A stretch of DNA of 64,000 nt, taken from Fimbriimonadaceae bacterium (GTDB lineage: Bacteria > Armatimonadota > Fimbriimonadia > Fimbriimonadales > Fimbriimonadaceae). The notes below the pieces were generated by a model. It had not been told where the DNA came from. It did no database searches and saw nothing but the letters and a program-made list of their open reading frames with translations. Positions 25,994-33,684 of the stretch are shown here, piece by piece. Position 1 is the stretch's first letter; every line of letters begins with the position of its first letter. The translations under genes were made by a program, and so were the position numbers. The DNA lies in contig JAMLGR010000005.1 of NCBI GenBank assembly GCA_023957775.1, positions 62,001 through 126,000 of the forward strand. The letters run 5' to 3'.

Positions 25994-26527
25994 TCAGCCG
26001 GATCCAGAGCGCTTCTTGGCGACCCGGAATGCCAAAGGCATATAGGTCCAAGAGATCAGTAGCGCAACCAACAGAGAGACCGGGAAGCCCAGCAAGCAAG
26101 AGATCACCCATCTTGGTGCTAGGAGGATTGTCGCGCCAGTGGCAAGGTAGAGCACGGCCCAGATAACGCGGAGAAGGCCCCAGAACCATCTGAAGTACCT
26201 CGTGAAGAACGCTCCCGAAGGATCTTCCTCCCCAGCCGATCGCATTGAAAACGTCAGCTTGGCTGCTTTGAGAGATCTCAGGAACATGTATGCGGAGAGA
26301 GCGGATAATGAGAGCCGTAGGACAGCCCAAACCCAGTATGAAGTGCCACGAACCTCAGCACCAAGTGCCCCGATGAAGAGAAAGTCGTGAGGCGATTGCA
26401 TGGTGATGAGGAGAGCCCCGACTATCACAAGAAGACCCACGTTAGCGGTGCACCCTAGGATGACCTTCAGTATCCACCGTAACTTCGGACTCCTCGGGGC
26501 CGAGCCGACATTACGATGGATCCTCAA
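25994..26527 (-). CDS. Membrane protein, 177 aa (island)
   Basis: Predicted multi-pass protein: hydrophobic segments at LGCTANVGLLVIVGALLIT, YWVWAVLRLSLSALSAYMFL, LLRVIWAVLYLATGATILLA and LGFPVSLLVALLISWTYM, with a basic cytoplasmic tail (AFRVAKKRSGSG). Start proposed as TTG 26527, which overlaps the stop of the upstream gene as TTGA, the same arrangement as the RND adaptor/pump pair; the frame extends further 5' without a better signal. No homologue recognised. Confidence 0.6.
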   Translation of the reverse strand: MRIHRNVGSAPRSPKLRWILKVILGCTANVGLLVIVGALLITMQSPHDFLFIGALGAEVRGTSYWVWAVLRLSLSALSAYMFLRSLKAAKLTFSMRSAGEEDPSGAFFTRYFRWFWGLLRVIWAVLYLATGATILLAPRWVISCLLGFPVSLLVALLISWTYMPLAFRVAKKRSGSG

Positions 26528-26967
26528 CAGAATCGCCCTGCCTTGGAGCCCCCCAGCGCAAACCAGATCAACCAGGTGTGTAGGATCGCAAGGGGCACCG
26601 CCAAGAAACTCCCAAAGAGATACGCCCAAATCAAACCAGTGTAGAGAGTGCTCAGAACATCATAGTAGTAATCTGGGTACCAACGGTGAACAAGAGAGTC
26701 GAAGAGTGCGTAGCCCAGTGTGCCAACCATCGGAAGCACAAAGGCAAAAAAGAGACTTGGGACCTTCGCTCTCCACCATGCAATCAAGACGTATACAGAG
26801 CCGACGAAGGCTGAGCCAACCAAATAGCTTGCAAGTGTCTCAAGGGTGCCATGAAGACCTATCCAATACGGAGGCGTTATCAGCATCCACAATGGCGACA
26901 TGACAACGCTCACGCCCAATACCGCAACCACTCTCAATATTGGTATCGCTGGACGAGATGGAGCCAT
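26524..26967 (-). CDS. Membrane protein, 147 aa (island)
   Basis: Begins MAPSRPAIPILRVVAVLG and has about four TM segments (VVAVLGVSVVMSPLWMLI, LASYLVGSAFVGSVYVLIAW, LFFAFVLPMVGTLGYALF, LIWAYLFGSFLAVPLAIL). A Tyr/Asp-rich loop (HRWYPDYYYDVLSTLYTG) lies between TM3 and TM4. Its 3' end overlaps the next minus-strand gene by 4 nt. Function unknown; co-directional with the anchored protein upstream. Confidence 0.65.
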   Translation of the reverse strand: MAPSRPAIPILRVVAVLGVSVVMSPLWMLITPPYWIGLHGTLETLASYLVGSAFVGSVYVLIAWWRAKVPSLFFAFVLPMVGTLGYALFDSLVHRWYPDYYYDVLSTLYTGLIWAYLFGSFLAVPLAILHTWLIWFALGGSKAGRFC

Positions 26968-26982
26968 GACATGTACCGGTGC

Positions 26983-27840
26983 TCACCTTTGGGACTTCTG
27001 GGCAAACGCAGCTGCAATTGCTTCTAAGCCCCTTCCAAACGGAATCGTCATGTCGTCTCCTCCCCTTGACTTCATGACCAGATTCCTCGAGCCATCGATC
27101 GCCACTTCAAGATCGCCGTAGGCATTCTCCATCCTAATCACGCCTGACAAGTTCGCGTAGGCCAACTTCCATGCGGAACCCATGGAGGCAAACACCAGGA
27201 CAAAATCACTTTCTCGTTCACTAGACCGCAACACGCGCACAACGCCTAGCTGAGTGCCTTTCCATCGGGTAAGCGCTGGAAGGCTACTTCCAAGAGACCT
27301 GGTCCAGGCCTGCAAGTGAGAAAGGGAATCGAAAGACGACGGCAGGACGACACTACTGGATGGGCCTTCCATTCTGCTTGGAAGCGAAGGGTAGCAGTAG
27401 GTTCCGGTGGTTAAGGCCCCTGGGACTCCTCCCATTTGGTCCAATCGCTCAAAGCGGAGGTCTCCATAACTGATGACATCACCATTCTCGTGAATGAAGA
27501 GGCTTGAGGAGCTGTCATCGGAGAGTCGTGGGAAGACCCTTATCTTTGTGAACGCGCCGGACTTGAACTTACACTCAATGTCATCGGAGCCCATGAACCC
27601 GCGGTAGAGGAAGTCGCTACTCTTACCTACGGCCACGCCGTCAATAGTGAACTCTGCTGAATCCGGCTTTGCGTAGATGCCATAGGTGTGCATTGTTAGG
27701 GCCAACCCAAAGTAAGGCGTCGGAATTAAGATGGCGAAGGCAAGTAGGGTGACAACAGCTTTGACCCAGAAGCGTTTCCAGAGTGCAGAGGTAACTGTGA
27801 GAATCGCTGCCCTTCTGGGAAATCTACGAGCGCGAGCCAT
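26983..27840 (-). CDS. Membrane-anchored hypothetical protein, 285 aa (island)
   Basis: ATG 27840 follows AAGGAG with about 10-nt spacing. A basic N-terminus (MARARRFPRRAA) precedes one TM helix (VKAVVTLLAFAILIPTPYFGLAL, residues about 26-48). A beta-rich extracytoplasmic domain of about 235 residues follows, with EFTIDGVAVGKSSDFLYRGF and YGDLEVAIDGSRNLVMKS. No catalytic motif. It is first of three co-directional genes with 15-nt and -4-nt junctions, so probably a small operon of envelope proteins within the island. Confidence 0.65.
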   Translation of the reverse strand: MARARRFPRRAAILTVTSALWKRFWVKAVVTLLAFAILIPTPYFGLALTMHTYGIYAKPDSAEFTIDGVAVGKSSDFLYRGFMGSDDIECKFKSGAFTKIRVFPRLSDDSSSSLFIHENGDVISYGDLRFERLDQMGGVPGALTTGTYCYPSLPSRMEGPSSSVVLPSSFDSLSHLQAWTRSLGSSLPALTRWKGTQLGVVRVLRSSERESDFVLVFASMGSAWKLAYANLSGVIRMENAYGDLEVAIDGSRNLVMKSRGGDDMTIPFGRGLEAIAAAFAQKSQR

Positions 27841-28115
27841 TAAGTCATCACTCCTTCGGTGAAGTCGCGAGCGGCAGTGTCAAGGGCATTGGCGTTGCCG
27901 CAATCCTTGGGGAGACAGCTTGAACTCGCGCCACACATGCCTTGCGAAGAATTCCATCGTTGTTCCGGGTAGACCCTCCAGCCGGTTCAAGGCGAAACGA
28001 TCGGCGAAGGCCCTCCGACGCATTGTACGACGTAACTCCGCTGAATGAGTGGTGCGTCCCTATGGCCGTATGCTGGAGATATGGGGCCGTTTGAATTCCA
28101 GGACCGAGGACGCTT
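27841..28115. other. Divergent intergenic region in island
   Basis: 275 nt between the minus-strand membrane operon and the 1236-aa gene. No gene or clear hairpin seen; it should hold both promoters. Confidence 0.4.
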
Positions 28116-31100
28116 TTGGAGGAGTCCTTACGTGTCGTCCGCGGGACACCGTATCCTAACGTTGTGGAAGGTGCGCATCAAATCTCAGCAGATCGGCTCA
28201 AAACTTGGGCCAACGAGCAAGCAGCTGCCGGAGAGTTGCCTTGGCTCCTCAGAAGCCTCATCCGTTTGACGGTCGGACCACAAGCGAAAATCGAGTTCAA
28301 CACGGGAACTGGGGTGTATTCAGACGGCTTTGACGGGGTTGTTCAAGCCTCTGGCAGCAGCTATGTGCCGGATGGCGACTCAGTGTGGGAAGTCTCCGTT
28401 CGAAAGGACGTTCAAGCCAAAGCTAACGATGATTTCAAGCGGCGAAGTTTCGAAGAATCCCGTCTTGACCGCTCGTTGGTCACTTACGTTGGCGTTAGCC
28501 TCCGAAGGTTCAGTGAGAGCTCGGACACGGCCAAGGCATCCTGGGCAGAGGACAGACGTTCGGAGGGGATCTGGCGTGATGTTGTCTTTTATGACCTTGA
28601 GGATATCTCGGAGTGGCTTGACCAACATGCTGTCCTTGGATTTCAGGTGGCCATCAAGCTCAAACAGTCTTCATTGATTCGCTCTTTGGGAGACTGGTGG
28701 GAGAACTGGGTTGCGCCCTGTCAGTTGAGGATCGGCAATGACTGGTTGGTGTCTGGTCGTGATCAGGAAGCCAAGCAGTTCGGGGAACTGATTCAGCTCG
28801 AGCGCAAATTCCTGACCATAAGCGGTTGTAGCCAGACAGATGCGCTGGCATTCGCCTACAGCGCCGTTCAGTCTCTGCCGCCGGAGGTCGCTGATTGGCT
28901 CATGTGCCGTTCTCTCTATATCCCATCTCTGGCAGCGTTCGAGCAGGTCACGCCCTTTGTCCGAAATGCGATTCTCATCCCGATGGAGGGATTAGATGAT
29001 CATCACATTGGCCTAGTCAGTCCATCGAACAAGGTTCTCTATTGTGGACATCCCACGAAGTACGAGGGAGGGATACACCTCCCTAGGGTAAGAGTGAGCA
29101 TTCTCCATGAACGTATGTGCCGGGATGGCTTGGACTCTGACGTAGCGTCGCGTGCGGCAAGAGCTGCTCGCTCCGGTGTCGAACTGATGAGGAAGGAGCT
29201 GGGAGCTCCCCCCTCCCCTTTCGACCTGTCCGACCTTGACAAGTCGGATCACGCAATCATCTCGGCAGCCCTGTTAGTCAATAGATGGAGCGAAGAGAAC
29301 GTCCACGACGTCTCGCTTGTCGCCGAACTCGCTGGTACGGGACCGGACGAAGTTGAACGAACGCTTGCGAGAGTTTCTAGGCGGCAGCCGCCTCTGATTC
29401 GCAAATCTGGTCATGTGTGGTTCCTCACCGATGACGGGCTCGCATGGGATCAGTTGGGCCATCTAGTCACTAGCTCTGTGCTCAGCCCGTTCTTGCTTCG
29501 GGCACCCGGGATTCTCGGCGAAAGTGATCCGTCCTTCGACCTCGATCCTTCTGAGCGGTGGAAGGCGAGGCTTCTTGGAAAGAGTCCGGTCTACAGTTCA
29601 CATGTAAAGGTTGGCCTTGCGCGGACATTCGCAGTTCTGTCCGAACACGATTCTCCCGTCGGGTCTTACGCCTCAGGTCATGAGATATCTGATCGCCTCG
29701 TTGATCAATGTGTGAGTGGGGCGGGCGAAAAAGAGTGGTTCGCCTTGGCTCCGTCATTGTCACTTTTGGCGGAAGCCTCGCCGGATCACTTTCTCGCTGC
29801 GCTCGAGGGGGATCTCAACCGGAGTGATCCTGCGGTGCTCGGCCTGTTCGCAACGGAAACGCAGCCGCTCATGGGTGGAAGCCGCCATTCCGAGTTATTG
29901 TGGTCCCTAGAACGGTTGTGTTGGAGCAAGCGGTTTCTCAAGCGGGCTAGTAAGTGTCTGTGCGCATTACACGAGAGAGGATTCGGCAATGGAACTGGAA
30001 ACAACCCCTTAGCCAGCCTTCGCCAAGTGTATGTGCCGTGGCACCCCTGTACCGAAGCCGACGCAGAAGAACGCATGGCCGTTCTTGACTCGCTGAGACA
30101 ATCACATCCGGTTGCATCGTGGGATCTGCTCGGTCAGCTCATGCCACGAGACCACGATGTAGCCCACCCCACGAGTCGCCCGGAGTTTCGCGAATGGGGT
30201 GGTGAACGATCTGAGCAGTTTCAGACTCAAGTAAAGCGCTGTTACGATACGGTGCTTGGCTGGATGGTCGGAGACGCGGGTGTGAATGCAGGGCGGCTGG
30301 CAAGCCTAGCAAGCGCATTCGCGGGCTACCCCGACGAGTGGCTGAACTTGATTCTCGAACGCCTGGGAGATGTGGTCGAAGACATTCGAGAAGAGCAGGA
30401 GCGGTTCGTAATTTGGGATGGGATGAGCCGTGTGCTACGAAGGCACCGGAGCCATCCTGAAGCCGAATGGGCTATGACCGCCGAGCAATGCGATAGATAT
30501 GAGGATGTGATGACTAGCTTCGAACCGCTAGATGTCGCATTGCGGAGCCTTTGGCTCTTTCAACCGTGGGTCGACCTAGGCGTGAAGGAGGACGACTACG
30601 ACCAGCGTCATGCGTTGATTGACGAGGCGCGAAATGAGGCTCTCAAGGCAATTCTGAGGGAATCAGGAACTTTAGGCATCTTTGATCTAGCCCAGCGAGC
30701 AGAGCTCCCGGGTGTAGTGGGGGAGATCGCTGCAAAGTTGGGTATTTGGACCGGAGAGGATGAAACGCAGTTCCTGCTGAGCCACCTAGGAAGCGAGGAA
30801 CGCTGGGGCCGGCAGCTAGCCATGGGCTACGCTGCACAACACTTCGCCGACGACGGTCCAGCCTGGATACTGGATCTGCTTGGCGGACCTGAGCCTTGGA
30901 GCGCAGAGCAGAGGGCAGAACTCCTCTTTGTCCTACCCAACGATCGGAATACGTGGAAACACCTAGACACCGAGCCAGAACAGGTTTCGAAGTTGTACTG
31001 GAGTCGAATCAACGTGTGGACGACTCGTGCCTACTCCGAGGACGATTACATGCTGTTCGCTCGGCGGATGATTGATGCCGGGCGCGAAGCTGATCTCTTG

Positions 31101-31826
31101 CACCTCTTGTCCTCGCTTTCATATTCTGGCAGTTCCGCTGAGCGCGAACTCCTTATGGTCGACGCTTTGAATGCGTTGTCGACGCGAGAGTCCTTTGAGC
31201 CTGGCGAACTCTCAACGTTAGGGAGCGAAGTTCGGCAAGCCCTCGAAGTGCTTTCTGGGTCCGGCCGAATCCAGGACACTGAACTTGCCCGACTGGAGTT
31301 CTACTTCATGCCCCTGGTTTGGTTTGAGTACCGTCCGAGAGGCCTTGGGAGGGCACTGGCGAGCGATCCGAAGTTCTTCGTAGAGCTCTTGAGCAAGATC
31401 TACCCAACTGATGGTGAATCTGATGGAAACGAAACGGAAGCTCGTCGGTCATTGGCAGAGACAGCCTACAAAGTCCTTCACGCCTGGGACGTCTTGCCTG
31501 GTAGCGATGAGGGGCGGATCAACCTCCGCATGCTGCTTGATTGGCTGTCGGCCGCCCGGTCGATTGCGGCTGAGAAGGGACTCCTGCCGAGAGCAGATGC
31601 ATTTATCGGTGATCTGCTCGCAAAATCTCAACCTGACGAGGACGGTATCTGGCCACCCAGCGAAGTATGCCAAGCAATCGAGATCACCGCTTCCGACGAT
31701 CTGGATCTGCATGTCAGAATCGGCCGTCACAATGCCCGAGGTGTTACATCTCGAGGAGTCGACGATGGCGGGAGGTTAGAGCGGACAGAAGAAGCTCGAT
31801 ACCGATCACTGCTTGGCGAGGTCTGA
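28116..31826 (+). CDS. 1236-aa putative defence protein: nuclease-like N-terminus, degenerate P-loop, long helical C-terminus
   Basis: Start at TTG 28116: GAGGA lies 5 nt upstream and an in-frame stop at 28092 excludes anything longer. Residues about 55-105 read GFDGVVQASGSSYVPDGDS, then VWEVSVRKDVQAKANDDFKR. This D...WE-x-S...K-A-x-x-D pattern resembles PD-(D/E)xK-type domains I associate with phage-defence proteins. At about residues 228-250, FLTISGCSQTDALAFAYSAV sits where an STAND NTPase would have a Walker A; here the GK-S/T is missing (GCSQTDAL), so it is degenerate. Residues 400-1236 are mostly helical, Trp-rich and probably repeat-like (sensor region). No TM. It is alone on its strand in the tRNA-Leu island. 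A defence role is inference only. Confidence 0.75.
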   Translation: MEESLRVVRGTPYPNVVEGAHQISADRLKTWANEQAAAGELPWLLRSLIRLTVGPQAKIEFNTGTGVYSDGFDGVVQASGSSYVPDGDSVWEVSVRKDVQAKANDDFKRRSFEESRLDRSLVTYVGVSLRRFSESSDTAKASWAEDRRSEGIWRDVVFYDLEDISEWLDQHAVLGFQVAIKLKQSSLIRSLGDWWENWVAPCQLRIGNDWLVSGRDQEAKQFGELIQLERKFLTISGCSQTDALAFAYSAVQSLPPEVADWLMCRSLYIPSLAAFEQVTPFVRNAILIPMEGLDDHHIGLVSPSNKVLYCGHPTKYEGGIHLPRVRVSILHERMCRDGLDSDVASRAARAARSGVELMRKELGAPPSPFDLSDLDKSDHAIISAALLVNRWSEENVHDVSLVAELAGTGPDEVERTLARVSRRQPPLIRKSGHVWFLTDDGLAWDQLGHLVTSSVLSPFLLRAPGILGESDPSFDLDPSERWKARLLGKSPVYSSHVKVGLARTFAVLSEHDSPVGSYASGHEISDRLVDQCVSGAGEKEWFALAPSLSLLAEASPDHFLAALEGDLNRSDPAVLGLFATETQPLMGGSRHSELLWSLERLCWSKRFLKRASKCLCALHERGFGNGTGNNPLASLRQVYVPWHPCTEADAEERMAVLDSLRQSHPVASWDLLGQLMPRDHDVAHPTSRPEFREWGGERSEQFQTQVKRCYDTVLGWMVGDAGVNAGRLASLASAFAGYPDEWLNLILERLGDVVEDIREEQERFVIWDGMSRVLRRHRSHPEAEWAMTAEQCDRYEDVMTSFEPLDVALRSLWLFQPWVDLGVKEDDYDQRHALIDEARNEALKAILRESGTLGIFDLAQRAELPGVVGEIAAKLGIWTGEDETQFLLSHLGSEERWGRQLAMGYAAQHFADDGPAWILDLLGGPEPWSAEQRAELLFVLPNDRNTWKHLDTEPEQVSKLYWSRINVWTTRAYSEDDYMLFARRMIDAGREADLLHLLSSLSYSGSSAERELLMVDALNALSTRESFEPGELSTLGSEVRQALEVLSGSGRIQDTELARLEFYFMPLVWFEYRPRGLGRALASDPKFFVELLSKIYPTDGESDGNETEARRSLAETAYKVLHAWDVLPGSDEGRINLRMLLDWLSAARSIAAEKGLLPRADAFIGDLLAKSQPDEDGIWPPSEVCQAIEITASDDLDLHVRIGRHNARGVTSRGVDDGGRLERTEEARYRSLLGEV

Positions 31827-32048
31827 TTTCACCAGAACGGCACGCATGTTAGTGGCACTAGCTGAGGAGTTCAGCTCGGAAGCCAGCGCCACCGATCAGA
31901 GCGCTGACATGGAGCAAGATCTGTGATCCAAGACCATCTGGACCAGCCGCGCCACTTTGTGGGCCAAATCACCCCACTGAACCCAAGGCCCCCCGGTCCA
32001 GGACCGAGTCTCTACCTGTATGGAGACTCAAACAGGTAGAAGCCTTGA
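31827..32048. other. Right end of island, no gene
   Basis: 222 nt downstream of the 1236-aa gene. No coding signal. The last 55 nt are rich in inverted repeats (see 32006-32039). Confidence 0.4.
32006..32039. repeat. Two overlapping, mutually exclusive inverted repeats next to attR
   Basis: GAGTCTC (32006-32012) pairs with GAGACTC (32023-32029), and CTACCTGT (32012-32019) pairs with ACAGGTAG (32032-32039). The two hairpins cannot form together. GGTCCAGGACC (31995-32005) lies immediately to the left. Confidence 0.7.
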
Positions 32049-32061
32049 TTCCCGCGCACCA
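32049..32061 (+). other. attR-like site (TTCCCGCGCACCA)
   Basis: Exact 13-bp direct repeat of the tRNA-Leu 3' end at 25502-25514, followed at once by chromosomal-type sequence and a terminator. Confidence 0.75.
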
Positions 32062-32072
32062 AGTTTCAAAGC

Positions 32073-32106
32073 AAAGAGGCCCCGTCGTTTTCGACGGGGC
32101 CTCTTT
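32073..32106. terminator. Bidirectional intrinsic terminator
   Basis: Perfect 15-bp stem AAAGAGGCCCCGTCG/CGACGGGGCCTCTTT with a TTTT loop, A-rich on the left and T-rich on the right. It serves the PEP-CTERM gene on the minus strand (stop at 32128) and was probably the original tRNA-Leu terminator. Confidence 0.85.
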
Positions 32107-32127
32107 GGATTCCGGGGCAGGCGGTGC

Positions 32128-32796
32128 CTACCGGTTCTTACGGCGGCGCAGGCCCACGGCCAGGGCGGCGACGCCCAGACCCACCGTGAACGGCTCCGGC
32201 ACCGGGCTGAGCGAGAGCTCCGTGCGGAACGCCGTGGGATCCCGATCGTACGTCTCGCCCGGGACCCCGTTGCGAATGGTGAAGGCGACGGTTTGGACTC
32301 CCGTGAAGACCGTGTTCAACGAGAAAGCCGTGCCCGTTTGGAACCAGCCGACGCTGCCGTCGCCGTAGACGGTGGCGAGCGGGGCGGTTCCGTAGGAGTT
32401 GGCGCCGACCGAGACGTCCAGCACCGCGTTGTCCGACCAGAGGTAGCCGCTGAGCAACCCGCCCCCGCCGAAGTTCACGCTCGTCGTGTAGGTGTAGTTT
32501 CCGGTCGTCAAAGCCGGGGAGAGGCTGTCGCCGCCGTCAGCCGTGAAGCTGATCCACTGGGACGCCGCGTCGTTGGCCACGTACACGTTGTAGGGAAAGT
32601 CTGCCGCGGTGTGGTTGAGCATCACCGCCGAGGCGGTGCCGCCGCCCAGGGTCGCCGGCACCGTGACCGACCAGTTCGGGTCGACCGTACCACCCGTCAT
32701 GGCGAGCCCCGGGCCGGTGCTGAACGCCTGCGCCATCGCGGCGTCCGCGGCGACCGTGAGGCCGACAAGGGTGAACAGAGCCTTGGTTTGCTTCAT
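32128..32796 (-). CDS. PEP-CTERM sorting-domain protein
   Basis: 222 residues from ATG 32796 with AGGAAGG 7 nt upstream. An N-terminal signal peptide (MKQTKALFTLVGLTVAADAAMAQ) leads to a Gly/Thr/Asn-rich beta domain. The C-terminus is a textbook PEP-CTERM tripartite signal: VPEP, a hydrophobic stretch (FTVGLGVAALAVGL) and a basic end (RRRKNR). Such proteins are processed by an exosortase and placed at the cell surface or in extracellular polymer; no exosortase gene is in this window. The body has no recognised domain. Confidence 0.92.
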   Translation of the reverse strand: MKQTKALFTLVGLTVAADAAMAQAFSTGPGLAMTGGTVDPNWSVTVPATLGGGTASAVMLNHTAADFPYNVYVANDAASQWISFTADGGDSLSPALTTGNYTYTTSVNFGGGGLLSGYLWSDNAVLDVSVGANSYGTAPLATVYGDGSVGWFQTGTAFSLNTVFTGVQTVAFTIRNGVPGETYDRDPTAFRTELSLSPVPEPFTVGLGVAALAVGLRRRKNR

Positions 32797-32907
32797 CAAA
32801 ATGCCTTCCTTTCTAAACAGTCCACCCGTACTCTAGCATCGGCGTGCGCCGTTTGGAATGGCGCCGTGAACAATTTTCGAAGACCCGGCAAGTTTGCTGG
32901 TTTGGGG

Positions 32908-32962
32908 GCTGGCCGATCCGCGGTTCACCAGAACCGCCAACTTGCCGGCGAACGGCTCGACC
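32908..32962 (-). pseudogene. Relic fragment of an S41 peptidase gene
   Basis: 55 bp match 52 positions of the S41 peptidase gene at 36182-36236. In the minus-strand reading they encode VEPFAGKLAVLVNRGSAS against VEPFAGKVAVLVNRGSAS in the intact gene. No flanking S41 sequence remains. The piece lies in the 340-nt gap (32797-33135) between the PEP-CTERM and sigma-factor genes. That gap otherwise holds a short tail-like frame (LAGYSFFYPNLLGGHSI then stop, ending near 33100), possibly another relic. Confidence 0.75.
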
Positions 32963-33135
32963 CCCTTGCCGGGAATGGGGGACGACTGGCCGACGGATCG
33001 CTGATCCGAAGGACGTGTCCCCCTGACAGCACGGCGCCCAGGACCTGGCCGGCTACTCGTTCTTCTATCCCAACCTTCTGGGCGGACACAGCATCTAATC
33101 CAGCGTTCCATCCTTCGAGGGACACTGGATACGCG

Positions 33136-33684
33136 ATGACTGATCTGGAGTTGGCGAAGCGAGTAGCGGCGGGTGACGAACAAGCGGCGGAAGTGTTCGT
33201 TCGCGCGCACTACCCCGCGCTCTTTCGGCTCCTTCGCCACCTCACCCGGCACCGAGAGGACGCGGAAGACCTTGCCCAACAAGCGTTTCTGACTGCTCGC
33301 AGGAACATCGATCGTTTCCGGGGCGGCGCGTGCTTGAGCACGTGGCTCCACCGGATCGCGTACAACGAGTTCGCCCAGTGGAAGCGCAAGCGTCGGCATA
33401 CGAGTCCCCTGTCCCGCGATCTGCCGATGTGGGAACCGGGTTACGCATCGTGTATCGATGGCGAGGGGCTGCTCGCCGCATTGGCGACCCTCCCTGACAA
33501 ACTGCGCGAGACGTTCGTGATGCACGAGGTCGAGGAGCTGAAGCTCCGTGCGATCGCTTCGATCCTGCGCGTCCCAATCGGCACGGTCAAGGCGAGGCTG
33601 TTCTATGCCCGTCGACGTCTTCGAACCCTTCTGGAGCAGGAACCAGAGGTAACAGAACATGCACCCCAACAAGCCCTTCCTTGA
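33136..33684 (+). CDS. ECF-type RNA polymerase sigma factor
   Basis: 182 residues from ATG 33136. Region 2 (ELAKRVAAGDEQAAEVFVRA, then HREDAEDLAQQAFLTARRNI) binds core polymerase and the -10 element. Region 4 is at the C-terminus (LPDKLRETFVMHEVEELKL, then IGTVKARLFYARRRL), a helix-turn-helix for -35 recognition. The last 26 nt overlap the next gene, a putative membrane-bound anti-sigma partner, the standard ECF arrangement. Region 1.1/1.2 is absent, as in the ECF group. Confidence 0.94.
   Translation: MTDLELAKRVAAGDEQAAEVFVRAHYPALFRLLRHLTRHREDAEDLAQQAFLTARRNIDRFRGGACLSTWLHRIAYNEFAQWKRKRRHTSPLSRDLPMWEPGYASCIDGEGLLAALATLPDKLRETFVMHEVEELKLRAIASILRVPIGTVKARLFYARRRLRTLLEQEPEVTEHAPQQALP

Larger units (their letters stand above)
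25515..32061. mobile_element. Genomic island integrated at tRNA-Leu(GAG), no integrase seen
   Basis: The segment lies between the tRNA 3' end and its 13-bp copy. By eye its G+C is clearly lower than the flanks, and codon usage is less extreme. It contains one small membrane protein gene on the plus strand, three membrane-protein genes on the minus strand and a 3.7-kb gene on the plus strand. I find no tyrosine or serine recombinase, so the element is either a decayed island or one mobilised in trans. Just past the right end lies a 15-bp-stem terminator that would have followed the tRNA before insertion. Cargo suggests a defence island. Confidence 0.75.

Noticed and set aside
33010-33100. Short plus-strand gene ending LAGYSFFYPNLLGGHSI
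   Set aside because: An in-frame stop lies just upstream and no start or SD exists; at most it is a gene remnant.
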